Positions 8,696 to 17,973 of a DNA stretch of 64,000 nucleotides are shown piece by piece. Source of the stretch: Labrenzia sp. VG12 (GTDB lineage Bacteria; Pseudomonadota; Alphaproteobacteria; Rhizobiales; Stappiaceae); contig NZ_CP022529.1 in NCBI RefSeq assembly GCF_002237595.1, positions 744,001 through 808,000 on the forward strand, read 5' to 3'. Position numbers and translations under genes: made by a program. Positions within the stretch are counted from its first letter, which is position 1; every line of letters starts with the position of its first letter. A model generated the notes under the pieces. It made no database searches, was not told where the DNA came from, and saw only the letters and a program-made list of their open reading frames with translations.

Positions 8696-8724
8696 AAAAA
8701 ACCCGCCGTCGCCGGCGGGTTTTT
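8696..8724. terminator. Bidirectional Rho-independent terminator
   Basis: ACCCGCC 8701-8707 and GGCGGGT 8714-8720 form a 7-bp stem with a 6-nt loop. An A run precedes it and a T run follows it, so it can stop rpmG transcription from the minus strand as well as transcripts arriving from the divK side. Confidence 0.85.
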
Positions 8725-8747
8725 GATGCAACTTTCAGCAAGCAAGA

Positions 8748-8915
8748 TTACTTGATCTTGGCTTCCTTGAACTCGACGTGCTTCTTGGCAATCGGGTCGT
8801 ATTTCTTTTTGACCATTTTTTCGGTCATCGTGCGGGAGTTCTTCTTGGTGACATAGAAGAAACCGGTATCCGCCGTGGAGAGCAGCTTGATTTTGATTGT
8901 TGTCGCCTTGGCCAT
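8748..8915 (-). CDS. rpmG: 50S ribosomal protein L33
   Basis: 55 residues from ATG 8915, with AGGAA upstream; the longer open frame to 8990 is not used. The sequence has the L33 pattern with KIKLLSTADTGFFYVTKKN and a KYDP segment. The zinc-binding cysteines are absent, so this is the zinc-independent type. It is a basic large-subunit protein. It ends the long minus-strand block and is followed by a strong terminator. Confidence 0.97.
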   Translation of the reverse strand: MAKATTIKIKLLSTADTGFFYVTKKNSRTMTEKMVKKKYDPIAKKHVEFKEAKIK

Positions 8916-9137
8916 GGCCGTGGTTCCTGTTCTTTGTTGTCGGGCAAAGAGTTCTTGTGGCCAGATGGGCTGGCGAGGAATCTGCCCCAATGTCTGAAAT
9001 CAGCGCGCAAACTACTCATCGTGGCGCGAAAGTCAAGCGATTGCTGGTACTCGCCAGTTAAAAAGTCCTGCACGTTCAGCGGCTGCGCTCCTGGGTGATC
9101 TGCAACACCAGGCTATGCGAAACACCGGCTCACAAGT

Positions 9138-9539
9138 TCAGCTGGAACTGGGCCTGCGGCAGGCAACCGCCTTGATTTCGATGACGGTGCCTTCGCGGAC
9201 GAATCCGGCGACTTCAATGGCTGTCCAGGCCGGGTAGGGCTCGCGCACATAGTCAGCACGGACGGACTTGAACAGGGCAAGATGATCCCGTAGCCCGACG
9301 TGGTAGGTGGTCATTTCAACAAGCGCACTGTAATCCAGTCCCGCTTCTTCCAGAACCAGACCGATCTTGCGGAAGGCGTTGCGCATCTGTTTTTCCGGAT
9401 CGGTGGACAGGGTGCCGTCGGCATCCGCACCTGTGAAACCGGTCAGGAACAGAAAGTCGCCGCAGGCCAGTCCCGGCGACATCTTCCAGTCGCTGTAGAA
9501 GCTCTCTAGCTCGTCCGGGACGATGGCAGTCTTTTCCAT
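9138..9539 (-). CDS. RidA-like protein lacking the catalytic arginine
   Basis: 133 residues of the YjgF/RidA fold, with FLFLTGFTG, a central QMRNAFRKIGLVLEEAGLD segment and VIEIKAVA at the end. Where RidA has its catalytic Arg, this protein has Trp (W105, in YPAWTAIEV), so imine deaminase activity of the RidA kind is doubtful and it belongs to another Rid subfamily. It sits between the NUDIX gene (60 bp upstream) and rpmG. Role unknown. Confidence 0.85.
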   Translation of the reverse strand: MEKTAIVPDELESFYSDWKMSPGLACGDFLFLTGFTGADADGTLSTDPEKQMRNAFRKIGLVLEEAGLDYSALVEMTTYHVGLRDHLALFKSVRADYVREPYPAWTAIEVAGFVREGTVIEIKAVACRRPSSS

Positions 9540-9599
9540 GTGTGACCCTTTTCAGGAAAACAGCGGGCAGGGCGCCTGGGGCCGGCGTTCGTGGAGGTA

Positions 9600-10346
9600 T
9601 CAGAGCGTTTCTCTGACAAAGCCGCCCTTACGGAAGAAGTAATAGGGAACAGACGGTGCCGGTGTCAGCTCCGGATCGGCCGCCAGACGCTCTTCCAGGT
9701 CTCCCAGGATCTTTGTGGTGATCATGGGCAGTTCCTTTGCCCGCGCCTCTTCAAATGTGAGCCAGGCACAGTCTTCCAGTTCGCCGGAGGGGCCATGGCC
9801 TTCGGGCAACCTGTCTGCAATTGCATCCGCCCAGACGGCGAGAAAACGGGTATCGAACCGCCTCGGGCGCTGCGGCGGGGTGATCGCTCTGGCGATCATG
9901 CGCAGGCCGCCTAGGTCGGGCTGGACGTGCCGCTCGGCAAAGGCTTCAAACCCGGCTCCAAGACGAAGGGGAGCGGCCTCGGTCTTGCGCCCGATGAAGA
10001 GGCCCGCCTCCTCATAGGTTTCACGAATGGCTGCCAGGGCGAGCGCGCGGACCCGCGCCGCCGACTTGGCGTTTTTCAGATCCTTGAACAGCCTGGATTC
10101 CACATCCGGATGATAAGGCAGCACATTGGCGATACGGGAGTCGCCCGGGTCCACCCGGCCACCTGGAAACACGAATTTGCCGGGCATGAATGTGTGGCGC
10201 ATATGGCGCCGGCCCATCAAGAGGCGGACCGTTCCCTTGTCATCCCGGTCGAGAATGAGCAGCGTCGCTGCATCCTTCGGGCGAATATAGGGATAGTCTC
10301 CCGCTTTCTCGTCTTTCGCCAGTTGCTTCTCAAAGGTGCCGGTCAT
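9600..10346 (-). CDS. NUDIX hydrolase
   Basis: 248 residues. Segments KFVFPGGRVD and AIRETYEEAGLFIG form a NUDIX box interrupted by an insert of about 35 residues, as in the NUDT7/NUDT8/NUDT19-like group that often acts on CoA derivatives. The REtxEExG metal-binding core is intact. The start ATG overlaps the DUF983 stop as ATGA, so translation is coupled. Cytoplasmic. The substrate cannot be told. Confidence 0.88.
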   Translation of the reverse strand: MTGTFEKQLAKDEKAGDYPYIRPKDAATLLILDRDDKGTVRLLMGRRHMRHTFMPGKFVFPGGRVDPGDSRIANVLPYHPDVESRLFKDLKNAKSAARVRALALAAIRETYEEAGLFIGRKTEAAPLRLGAGFEAFAERHVQPDLGGLRMIARAITPPQRPRRFDTRFLAVWADAIADRLPEGHGPSGELEDCAWLTFEEARAKELPMITTKILGDLEERLAADPELTPAPSVPYYFFRKGGFVRETL

Positions 10347-10816
10347 GTGGTCCTTTCAGACGGTGTCGGAGCCGGTGGCGGCAGGTCGTCTTCCGCATCC
10401 GGATCGAAGCCGTGCATGTAGAGCGCCCATTGCAAACCCACCAGGGCTCCCTTGATCGGCCGCATCAGACCCAACGACAGGATCAAGGTCAGCGGTATCC
10501 AGATCGACATGTGGATCCAGAGTTCCGGGCGCCACAGGACCTCGACGATCAAAAGGCCGGGGATCACGATATGGCCGACAATGGTGATGGTGAAATAGGG
10601 CGGCGCGTCATCGGCGCGGTGATGGTGAAACTCTTCACCGCATTTTGCACAGGCATGGCGGGTTGTCAGGAAGCCGTCGAAGACCTGGCCCTCGCCGCAG
10701 TTCATGCAGCGGTTCCGGGCACCGCGCAGCATGGCGGGAATGATCTTGCGCTTCGGCTTTTCCGCAGGCGGTTCGGGAGCCTGCATCGTTTCGTGCATAT
10801 CGTAACGGACCGTCAC
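10343..10816 (-). CDS. DUF983 family membrane protein
   Basis: 157 residues starting at GTG 10816 with AAGGAGG at ideal distance. The GTG overlaps the rnr stop as GTGA. A CMNCGEGQVFDGFL motif and a later CAKCGEEF make a four-cysteine zinc-ribbon-like N-terminal part, followed by two membrane segments (about 87-135). This is the DUF983 pattern; function unknown. The overlaps with rnr upstream and NUDIX downstream place it firmly in the topA-rnr operon. Confidence 0.88.
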   Translation of the reverse strand: MTVRYDMHETMQAPEPPAEKPKRKIIPAMLRGARNRCMNCGEGQVFDGFLTTRHACAKCGEEFHHHRADDAPPYFTITIVGHIVIPGLLIVEVLWRPELWIHMSIWIPLTLILSLGLMRPIKGALVGLQWALYMHGFDPDAEDDLPPPAPTPSERTT

Positions 10817-13131
10817 GAAGTCCTCCTTCGACCCTTGTTCTTCGAGGAGGAGGTGTTGCGTTTGCCTTTCGGCGGACCGCGACGGGCCTTCGGGGCGCCC
10901 TTGCGAATGCGTTTGCCGGCAATCCGCCCGTGGCTGAGCAGTTCAAAGGTCAACGCGCCTGCAAAGGGGGCCGCTTCCACAAGCCGGACCTCCACTTGAT
11001 CGCCAAGTTGGTGGGTCTCGCCGGATTTGTCACCTATCAGGGCATGCGACCCTTCGTCATAGCGATAGTAGTCGAGGCCGATGGTGGACGCCGGCACGAA
11101 GCCGTCTGCCCCGGTCTCTTCCAGGCGCACGAACAGACCGGACTTGACCACGCCGGCGATGCGCCCCTGGAAGGTTGCGCCGATCTGGTCGCTCATCCAC
11201 AGCGCAATCAGCCGGTCGATCGTATCGCGTTCGGCCAGCATCGCGCGGCGCTCAGCACCCGAGATTTCCGCGCCGATGGCTTCCAGCTTGCTTTCGATGC
11301 CATCCGGCAGGCCGTCATTGCCCAATCCGAGCGCCGAGATCAGACCCCGGTGCACGATCAGGTCTGCATAACGGCGGATCGGAGAGGTGAAATGGGCATA
11401 GCGCCGCAGGTTGAGGCCGAAATGGCCGATATTCTGCGGGGCATATTCCGCCTGCGCCTGGCTCCGCAGCACGACTTCATTGACGAGATGGGCCTGTGGG
11501 CTGTCCTTGACCTTGGCCAGAATGCCGTTAAAGGCGGACGGTCTGAGACCGCCCGAGGAGGGCAGTTTCATGTTCAGCGTCGACAGGAAGTCTTTCAGGC
11601 TTTCCAGTTTTTCCGGCGTGGAGGCGTCATGGATCCGGTAGAGCAGGGGTGTTTTCTTCTGCTCCAGCGTTTGCGCTGCCGCAACATTCGCCTGGATCAT
11701 GAATTCTTCGATCAGCTTGTGCGCGTCCAGCCGCTCCGGCACATAGACGTGATCGACAGTACCGTCTGCCTTCAGCTTGATCTTGCGCTCCGGCAGGTCG
11801 AGTTCCAGCGGTTCGCGGGCATCACGCCCTTTCTGGAGCACCGCATAGGCAGCCCAGAGCGGCTTCAGGATGCCGTCGAGGATCGTTTCGGTCTTCTCGT
11901 CGGTGACGCCGTCGATTGCCTTTTGTGCCTGCAGGTAGGAGAGTTTTGCGGCCGAGCGCATCAGCACGCGATGAAACGTGTGACCGGTCTTGCGGCCGGT
12001 CTTGTCGAAGATCATGCGCACAGCAAGCGCGGGCTTGTCTTCCTTTTCCCTGAGCGAACACAGCTGGTTGGAGATCCGCTCCGGCAGCATCGGGATCACC
12101 CGGTCCGGGAAATAGACCGAATTGCCGCGCAGGTTGGCCTCGCGGTCCATCGGTGAGCCCGGTGTCACGTAATGTGCGACGTCGGCAATGGCGACATAGA
12201 CAATGTGCCCGCCTTCGTTCTGCGGGTCTTCATCCGGTTCCGCATAGACGGCGTCGTCATGGTCCTTGGCGTCCGGCGGGTCGATGGTGATCAGCGGTAC
12301 CTGGCGCCAGTCCTCACGCTTGCCGAGCTTCTCCACCGGTTTTGCCGCTTCGGCCTGTGCCTCGACGGCTGCCGGGAAAACATGCGGGATGCCATGCGAC
12401 TGAAGCGCGATTTCGGAAACGGCCTTCTCGGAGTTCATCGAGCCGAAACGCTCGACAATCGACGCGCGCGGATGGCCATACCGGCCGGAACGGCTGACCT
12501 GGACACTTACCAGGTCCCCGTCGTCCGCTTCCTTCATCTCGGCCGGGTCGACATCCAGTTCGCGCTGCTTCCTGTCGATCGGCTCGAGATAGGGCGGGCG
12601 GTTGCCGTCCCGTTTTCTCAAGATGCCGAGAATGGCGCCCTGACGCTTTTCCAGGACTCGAATGACGCGGGCCACATGGTCAGCCTCCGGCCCGGTTTCA
12701 GCCTCCGTCAGCCGGATCAGCGCCCGGTCGCCGAGACCGGGCTGGGTGGCCTTGGTCTTGCCGGTCAGAACAAGGATCTTGGGCGGGTCGCCGGCCTCGT
12801 CGTCCCAGTCAACGGGCGTGCCCAGCAATTCGCCATCGCGGTCACGGGCCGCCAGATGAGCGACAAAAACCGGTGGCAGGTCGCCGGGCCGGATCATGCG
12901 CTTGTTGCGCTTTTCGATCAGGCCGTCATCGGCAAGGTCCTTGAGCATCTTCTTCAGGTGAATGCGCGCGCCGCCGATTATCCCGAAATGACGGGCAATC
13001 TCGCGCTTGCCGGCGCGGCCCGGATTGTCGGCGACAAAGGCGAGAATATCCTCTCGCGAGGGCATCTCACCTGGAACCTTGGCGTGTTTACGATTGCTGT
13101 GTTTGCGCGGCTTTATCCGTTTTGCGCTCAA
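10813..13131 (-). CDS. rnr: Ribonuclease R
   Basis: 772 residues. There is an N-terminal winged-helix region (about 25-95), cold-shock-like OB domains, an RNB catalytic domain with the Asp cluster in ITIDPPDAKDHDDAVYAE, a C-terminal S1 domain near 640-725, and a Lys/Arg-rich tail. It is a 3'-5' processive exoribonuclease able to degrade structured RNA. The start used is a TTG that overlaps the topA stop as TTGA with a weak GGGA upstream. An alternative ATG lies at 13065, just before the conserved PSREDILAFV segment. Confidence 0.93.
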   Translation of the reverse strand: MSAKRIKPRKHSNRKHAKVPGEMPSREDILAFVADNPGRAGKREIARHFGIIGGARIHLKKMLKDLADDGLIEKRNKRMIRPGDLPPVFVAHLAARDRDGELLGTPVDWDDEAGDPPKILVLTGKTKATQPGLGDRALIRLTEAETGPEADHVARVIRVLEKRQGAILGILRKRDGNRPPYLEPIDRKQRELDVDPAEMKEADDGDLVSVQVSRSGRYGHPRASIVERFGSMNSEKAVSEIALQSHGIPHVFPAAVEAQAEAAKPVEKLGKREDWRQVPLITIDPPDAKDHDDAVYAEPDEDPQNEGGHIVYVAIADVAHYVTPGSPMDREANLRGNSVYFPDRVIPMLPERISNQLCSLREKEDKPALAVRMIFDKTGRKTGHTFHRVLMRSAAKLSYLQAQKAIDGVTDEKTETILDGILKPLWAAYAVLQKGRDAREPLELDLPERKIKLKADGTVDHVYVPERLDAHKLIEEFMIQANVAAAQTLEQKKTPLLYRIHDASTPEKLESLKDFLSTLNMKLPSSGGLRPSAFNGILAKVKDSPQAHLVNEVVLRSQAQAEYAPQNIGHFGLNLRRYAHFTSPIRRYADLIVHRGLISALGLGNDGLPDGIESKLEAIGAEISGAERRAMLAERDTIDRLIALWMSDQIGATFQGRIAGVVKSGLFVRLEETGADGFVPASTIGLDYYRYDEGSHALIGDKSGETHQLGDQVEVRLVEAAPFAGALTFELLSHGRIAGKRIRKGAPKARRGPPKGKRNTSSSKNKGRRRTS

Positions 13132-15842
13132 GTGGCATCATCCCAGGGCACCTCTTCGGACGACGTATCCACCTTGGCCTTGGCGGTCTTCTTGGCGGTC
13201 GTCTTCTTGGCTGCCGTCTTTTTTGTGGCCGGCTTGTCTTCACCGTTGGCCGATTTCTTGGCTGCTGTCTTCTTTGCTGCAGGTTTCTTGGCCGCGGCTT
13301 TCTTCTTGGTGCCACCCTTGGCCGCCTTGGCAGCGATCAGCTCCAGCGCTTGTTCCAGCGTGACCGCCTTCGGGTCGCTGTCCTTTGGCAAGGTCGCATT
13401 GATCTTGCCGTGTTTGACATAAGGACCGTAGCGGCCGTCATAGACATTGACTGGCCCGCCTTCATCCGGATGTTCGCCGAGCTCCTTCAGCGGTGTTGCG
13501 GCCGCGCCGCGCCGACCGCCCCCCTTGGCCCGCTTTTCGGCCAACGCATCAACCGCGCGGTTGATGCCGACGGAGAAAACCTCGTCCGGGGAGGACAGGT
13601 TGGCATAGGTGCCTTCATGCAGGACAAACGGTCCGTAGCGGCCGATGCCGGCCGTGATCATCTTGCCGTCTTCCGGGTGCGGTCCGACTTCGCGCGGCAG
13701 CGAAAGAAGCTGCAGGGCCTTGTCCAGATCCATGTCGGCAGCCGACCAGCCCTTGGGAAGAGAAGACCGTTTCGGCTTGGCTTCTTCGCCGAGCTGCACA
13801 TAGGGGCCGAACCGGCCCGTGCGCAATGAGACATCCAGACCGGTTTCCGGATCCTGACCGAGCACCTTCGGGCCGTCGTCCACACCGCCATCTTCGCCGC
13901 TCGGCTTGCCGAGTTGGCGGGTATATCCGCATTCCGGATAGTTGGAACAGCCGATGAAGGCGCCCCAGCGGCTGACTTTCAGGGACAGCTGGCCGCTGTC
14001 GCAGGACGGGCATTTGCGGGCGTCGGAGCCATCTTCCTTCGGTGGGAAAATATGCGGACCCAGCAGCTCGTTGAGTGCGTCGATGACTTCCGCGACCCGC
14101 AGGTCCTTGATTTCGTCGACCGCGCCGGAAAAGCCGGTCCAGAAATCGCGCAGCACGTCCAGCCAGGACAATTCGCCGGCGGAAATCTTGTCGAGCTGTT
14201 CTTCCAGACTGGCGGTAAAGTCGAATTCGACATAGCGCTGGAAGAAACTTTCCAGGAAGGCGATGACGATGCGGCCCTTGTCCAGCGGAACGAGCTGTTT
14301 CTTGTCGAGTTCGACATAGTCGCGGTCGCGCAGGGTCTGCAGCGTGGAGGCATAGGTGGAGGGCCGGCCGATGCCGAGCTCTTCCATTTTCTTCACCAGG
14401 CTGGCCTCGGTGTAGCGCGGCGGCGGCGTGGTGAAATGCTGGCTGGATTCGATCGGGTCCGACTTGCCGTCAACGGATGCCGCGGTCAAAGCCGCGCCCT
14501 GATCCACCGCAGGCAAGCGCTTGGAACTTTCATCTTCCTCGTCGTCGCGGCCTTCCTGGTAGAGCGCCAGGAAACCGTCGAACCGAACGACCGAGCCGGT
14601 CGCACGCAGATTGGCGCGTTTGCCGGACCCGTCAGCGAGGATTTCGATCGTCGTGCGTTCCAGAACCGCAGATTCCATCTGCGAGGCCATGGTCCGCTTC
14701 CAGATCAGCTCATAGAGTTTCGCCTGGTCGGGATCAAGGAAGCGGGCAACGTCCTTCGGGCGACGGGACAGATCGGTCGGCCGGATGGCTTCGTGCGCCT
14801 CCTGGGCGTTTTTCGCCTTTGACGAATAGGCGCGCGGCTTTTCCGGAACGTAGTTGTCACCGAAGTCCTGTGCAATGACGGAACGCGCGGCCGCAACGGC
14901 TTCACCTGCGATCTGGACACCATCGGTACGCATATAGGTGATGAGGCCGGAGGTTTCTCCGCCGATGGCGATGCCCTCATAGAGCTTCTGCGCGACCTGC
15001 ATGGTGCGCGACGCGGCAAAGCCGAGCTTGCGGGAGGCTTCCTGCTGCAAGGTCGATGTGGTGAACGGCGCCGCCGGATTGCGCCTGGCAGGCTTGGAAG
15101 CAACACTGTCGACCTTGAAGCTGGCGCTTTCCAGCATGGTCTTGATGGTTGTGGCCTGGGCTTCGTCCTTGATGTCGAGGCGGCCGATCTTCTGGCCGTC
15201 GAAACCGGTCAGGCCGGCCTGGAACATGTCCCCGGCCGGCGTTTTCATGTTGGCAAAGATCGACCAGTATTCCTGAGGCGTGAAGGTCTCGATCTCCATT
15301 TCCCGGTCGCAGATCAGACGCAGCGCCACGGATTGCACGCGGCCTGCGGACCGGGCACCCGGCAGTTTGCGCCAGAGCACGGGCGAGAGCGTGAAGCCCA
15401 CGAGGTAATCCAGGGCGCGGCGCGCCAGATAGGCATCAACCAAGGGCGCATCCAGCTGACGGGGATTGTCCATCGCCTCCAGGATCGCCTTCTTGGTGAT
15501 CGCGTTGAACACGACCCGCTCAACCTGCTTGTCCTTCAGGACGCGTTTTTTCTGCAGGACTTCCAATACGTGCCAGGAAATGGCTTCCCCTTCGCGGTCG
15601 GGGTCAGTCGCGAGAATGAGACGGTCGGCTTCCTTCACCGCATTGGCGATTTCTGTCAGCCGCTTCTGGGACTTGCTGTCCACCTGCCAGCTCATCGCGA
15701 AATCGTCGTCGGGTTTGACCGATCCGTCCTTGGGCGGCAGATCGCGCACGTGCCCGTAAGAGGCCAGGACCGTATAGTCGGAGCCGAGATATTTGTTGAT
15801 CGTCTTGGCTTTTGCCGGCGATTCCACAATGACGACGTTCAT
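13128..15842 (-). CDS. topA: DNA topoisomerase I
   Basis: 904 residues. The N-terminal Toprim domain starts with VVIVESPAKAKTINKYLG and contains the DPDREGEAI metal site. The catalytic Tyr is Y303 in LITYMRTDG. One zinc ribbon (CPSCDSG...GCSNYPECGY) follows near 590-640, then repeated topoisomerase C-terminal modules (GRFGPYVQLG, GRYGPFVLHE, GRYGPYVKHG) and a low-complexity Lys/Ala tail of about 60 residues. It relaxes negative supercoils. It heads the topA-rnr-DUF983-NUDIX chain. Confidence 0.97.
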   Translation of the reverse strand: MNVVIVESPAKAKTINKYLGSDYTVLASYGHVRDLPPKDGSVKPDDDFAMSWQVDSKSQKRLTEIANAVKEADRLILATDPDREGEAISWHVLEVLQKKRVLKDKQVERVVFNAITKKAILEAMDNPRQLDAPLVDAYLARRALDYLVGFTLSPVLWRKLPGARSAGRVQSVALRLICDREMEIETFTPQEYWSIFANMKTPAGDMFQAGLTGFDGQKIGRLDIKDEAQATTIKTMLESASFKVDSVASKPARRNPAAPFTTSTLQQEASRKLGFAASRTMQVAQKLYEGIAIGGETSGLITYMRTDGVQIAGEAVAAARSVIAQDFGDNYVPEKPRAYSSKAKNAQEAHEAIRPTDLSRRPKDVARFLDPDQAKLYELIWKRTMASQMESAVLERTTIEILADGSGKRANLRATGSVVRFDGFLALYQEGRDDEEDESSKRLPAVDQGAALTAASVDGKSDPIESSQHFTTPPPRYTEASLVKKMEELGIGRPSTYASTLQTLRDRDYVELDKKQLVPLDKGRIVIAFLESFFQRYVEFDFTASLEEQLDKISAGELSWLDVLRDFWTGFSGAVDEIKDLRVAEVIDALNELLGPHIFPPKEDGSDARKCPSCDSGQLSLKVSRWGAFIGCSNYPECGYTRQLGKPSGEDGGVDDGPKVLGQDPETGLDVSLRTGRFGPYVQLGEEAKPKRSSLPKGWSAADMDLDKALQLLSLPREVGPHPEDGKMITAGIGRYGPFVLHEGTYANLSSPDEVFSVGINRAVDALAEKRAKGGGRRGAAATPLKELGEHPDEGGPVNVYDGRYGPYVKHGKINATLPKDSDPKAVTLEQALELIAAKAAKGGTKKKAAAKKPAAKKTAAKKSANGEDKPATKKTAAKKTTAKKTAKAKVDTSSEEVPWDDAT

Positions 15843-16030
15843 TCTTACCCAAATAATTTTTGCCGGAAACGGAGCCCCCGCCCGGTGGAGAAGGTGATCT
15901 TGGCGATGATCAGATGGCGCAGACGATCACGGATCAGGCGCCGCCTGTCAAATGGACCTTTGCGGCATCCGGGTCAAGCGGTCCGCTCCAGATACCGGTT
16001 ATCCACTGAGAAACAAGTTAAAACTGTCCT

Positions 16031-17182
16031 TCAATAAAGAGCGGAGATTTTGTTGCCGGCATGCCGCTCAATCCGTCCGGCAAGCTCCAGTTCCAGCAAA
16101 ACGATGTGGACGGAGCGCGCATCGCCATCGCTGAAGCGGATCAGTTCGTCAAGATCGACGGGGGTTGGTCCGAGGGCTTGCAGGATCTGGTCGCGGCATT
16201 CCTGATCCGGATCCGACAAGGTTTTCGCGTTCGTTGAAGCCTCTTTTCTGATCAATCTGGACGGATCCTGCCGGAATATTGGCAACTCCGGTTCAAGACG
16301 GTCCGACAGGGCCTCCAGCACATCTGCTGCCGAGGTGACCAGCAGGGCGCCTTGCCGGATCAGGCCATTGGCGCCTTCCGAGCGCGGATCGAGCGGAGAT
16401 CCGGGGACGGCGAAGATCTCCCTGTTCTGCTCCAGGGCGTAACGGGCCGTGTGCAGGGAGCCGGAGGCCTTGGCAGCTTCGATCACGACCACGCCGAGAG
16501 AAACACCGGAGATCAGGCGGTTGCGCCGCGGGAAGTCTCGGCCACGGGGTTTCAGGCCGAAAGGCATTTCACTGATGGCCGCGCCGCCCGCATCAACAAG
16601 GTTTTTCAGCAAGCGGTCGTGCTCAGGCGGATAAAGGACATCAATGCCGCCGGCAAAAACGGCAATTGTGCCGGTCTGGATCGCAGCCTCATGGGCGGCT
16701 GCATCGATCCCGCGTGCCAGTCCCGAAGCAACGGCAAATCCTTCCCCGCCCAGTCCTCTTGCGAAAAGGGAGGCCAGTTTGCGTCCTGAAAGAGAAGCAT
16801 TGCGCGCTCCGACGATGCCTATCATGCGCTCTCTGGAAAGCGCCGCGCCACCCAGCACCGACAAAAGCGGTGGAGGCGCATCGATGTGTCTGAGGTGTTG
16901 CGGATAATCCGGCTCATCCAAGGCAACAAGTCGGGCACCGAAGCGCCTGTGTGCTTCCAGTTCAGCTTTGGCGGCTTCTGGAGGGCAGATCCGGTAGCTT
17001 TTCCGGCCGCCACGCCGGGAGAGTTCCGGCAAGCGGTCCAGCGCTTCCCGTGCGCTTCCGCAATGGGACAAAAGGTCGACGAAGGTTCTGGGGCCAATGT
17101 TTTCCGACCGTATTAGCCGAAGCCAATCGATCCGTTCTGCCTCCGAGAGGCAGCTTGTTTTATCGTTGGCCGGGCCGCTCAA
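16031..17182 (-). CDS. dprA: DNA-processing protein DprA
   Basis: 383 residues. A SAM-like N-terminal region is followed by the Rossmann-like DprA domain with IGIVGARNAS, VASGLARGIDAAAH, AVFAGGIDVLYPPEH and NRLISGVSLGVVVIEA, and a C-terminal winged-helix domain. DprA loads RecA on incoming single-stranded DNA during transformation. The start is a TTG overlapping the plsY stop as TTGA, with CGGGAG just upstream. The order plsY-dprA-topA is common in alphaproteobacteria. Confidence 0.95.
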   Translation of the reverse strand: MSGPANDKTSCLSEAERIDWLRLIRSENIGPRTFVDLLSHCGSAREALDRLPELSRRGGRKSYRICPPEAAKAELEAHRRFGARLVALDEPDYPQHLRHIDAPPPLLSVLGGAALSRERMIGIVGARNASLSGRKLASLFARGLGGEGFAVASGLARGIDAAAHEAAIQTGTIAVFAGGIDVLYPPEHDRLLKNLVDAGGAAISEMPFGLKPRGRDFPRRNRLISGVSLGVVVIEAAKASGSLHTARYALEQNREIFAVPGSPLDPRSEGANGLIRQGALLVTSAADVLEALSDRLEPELPIFRQDPSRLIRKEASTNAKTLSDPDQECRDQILQALGPTPVDLDELIRFSDGDARSVHIVLLELELAGRIERHAGNKISALY

Positions 17183-17865
17183 GCGCTCCCGTCACCCGGA
17201 GGGCTTGCTGCCTCCGGAGCCGGTTTGGACTTCGCGCCGATCTTGCTTTCCTGGCCCCGCAACAACCGGCCGATGTTCTCGTGATGCTTGACCCAGGCCA
17301 GCAGCGTGAGGAGCGCAAACATTTCAGCCATCTGGAACTGGTGGAACGCGAACCAGAGCAGAATAGGTGTCAGCAGGGTCATCGTCAGTGCGGAGAGGGA
17401 GGAATAGCGGAAGACGGCAGCCATCACGATCCAGATCGCGGCGGCGATCAGGAACACCGGCCAATAAAGCCCGAGCAGAATACCGAGATAGGTGGCGACT
17501 CCCTTGCCACCCTTGAACTTCAGCCAGATAGGGAAGAGGTGCCCGAGAAAGGCGCCGAGACCTGCAACGATTGCCATGTCCTGACCATAGGCGTAGCCGA
17601 CGATCAGGACTGCGACCGTGCCCTTGAGGCCATCTCCCAGCAAGGTCGCCAGCGCAACGGACTTTTTGCCTGTCCGCAACACATTGGTGGTGCCGATATT
17701 GCCGGATCCGATCTTGCGAATATCTCCGAGCCCGGCCATGCGGGTAAAGATCAGGCCAAACGGGATAGAGCCCAGCAGGTAGCCGAAGACTATGGCCGCA
17801 AGATAGTAGGGCCAGGCGAATTCCCAGCTGATCGGATCAGGCAACCTCAGGCACTCCGGTGACAT
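17179..17865 (-). CDS. plsY: Glycerol-3-phosphate acyltransferase PlsY
   Basis: 228 residues with five or more membrane segments. Three conserved cytoplasmic motifs are visible: GYLLGSIPFGLIFTR, GSGNIGTTNVLRTG, and KGGKGVATYLGIL. PlsY acylates glycerol-3-phosphate from acyl-phosphate, the first step of phospholipid synthesis, in the inner membrane. The tail is Pro/Ser/Ala-rich. The start at 17865 lacks a clear ribosome site. Its stop overlaps the dprA start. Confidence 0.95.
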   Translation of the reverse strand: MSPECLRLPDPISWEFAWPYYLAAIVFGYLLGSIPFGLIFTRMAGLGDIRKIGSGNIGTTNVLRTGKKSVALATLLGDGLKGTVAVLIVGYAYGQDMAIVAGLGAFLGHLFPIWLKFKGGKGVATYLGILLGLYWPVFLIAAAIWIVMAAVFRYSSLSALTMTLLTPILLWFAFHQFQMAEMFALLTLLAWVKHHENIGRLLRGQESKIGAKSKPAPEAASPPGDGSA

Positions 17866-17973
17866 TTGTAAGAATTGTCATGGCAATGTACCGGCATGGG
17901 CGCATGGATCAAGAGAGGCAACAGGTGTTTTCCATCTCTTTAAAAATGCCGGCAGGCGAAAGACCCGTCAGCT

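Larger units (their letters stand above)
8191..8747. other. 557-bp gap after divK without a recognised gene
   Basis: No large ORF crosses this stretch. The divK-proximal 280 bp is AT-rich and holds several inverted repeats (GATCACAGG...CCTGATC around 8397-8423, AGGTCA/TGACCT at 8436-8451, TAACGTTA at 8451-8458). The next 120 bp is GC-rich and strongly structured (hairpin 8523-8579). A bidirectional terminator closes it at 8696-8724. No piece reads as PleD in any frame that I could follow. Confidence 0.6.
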
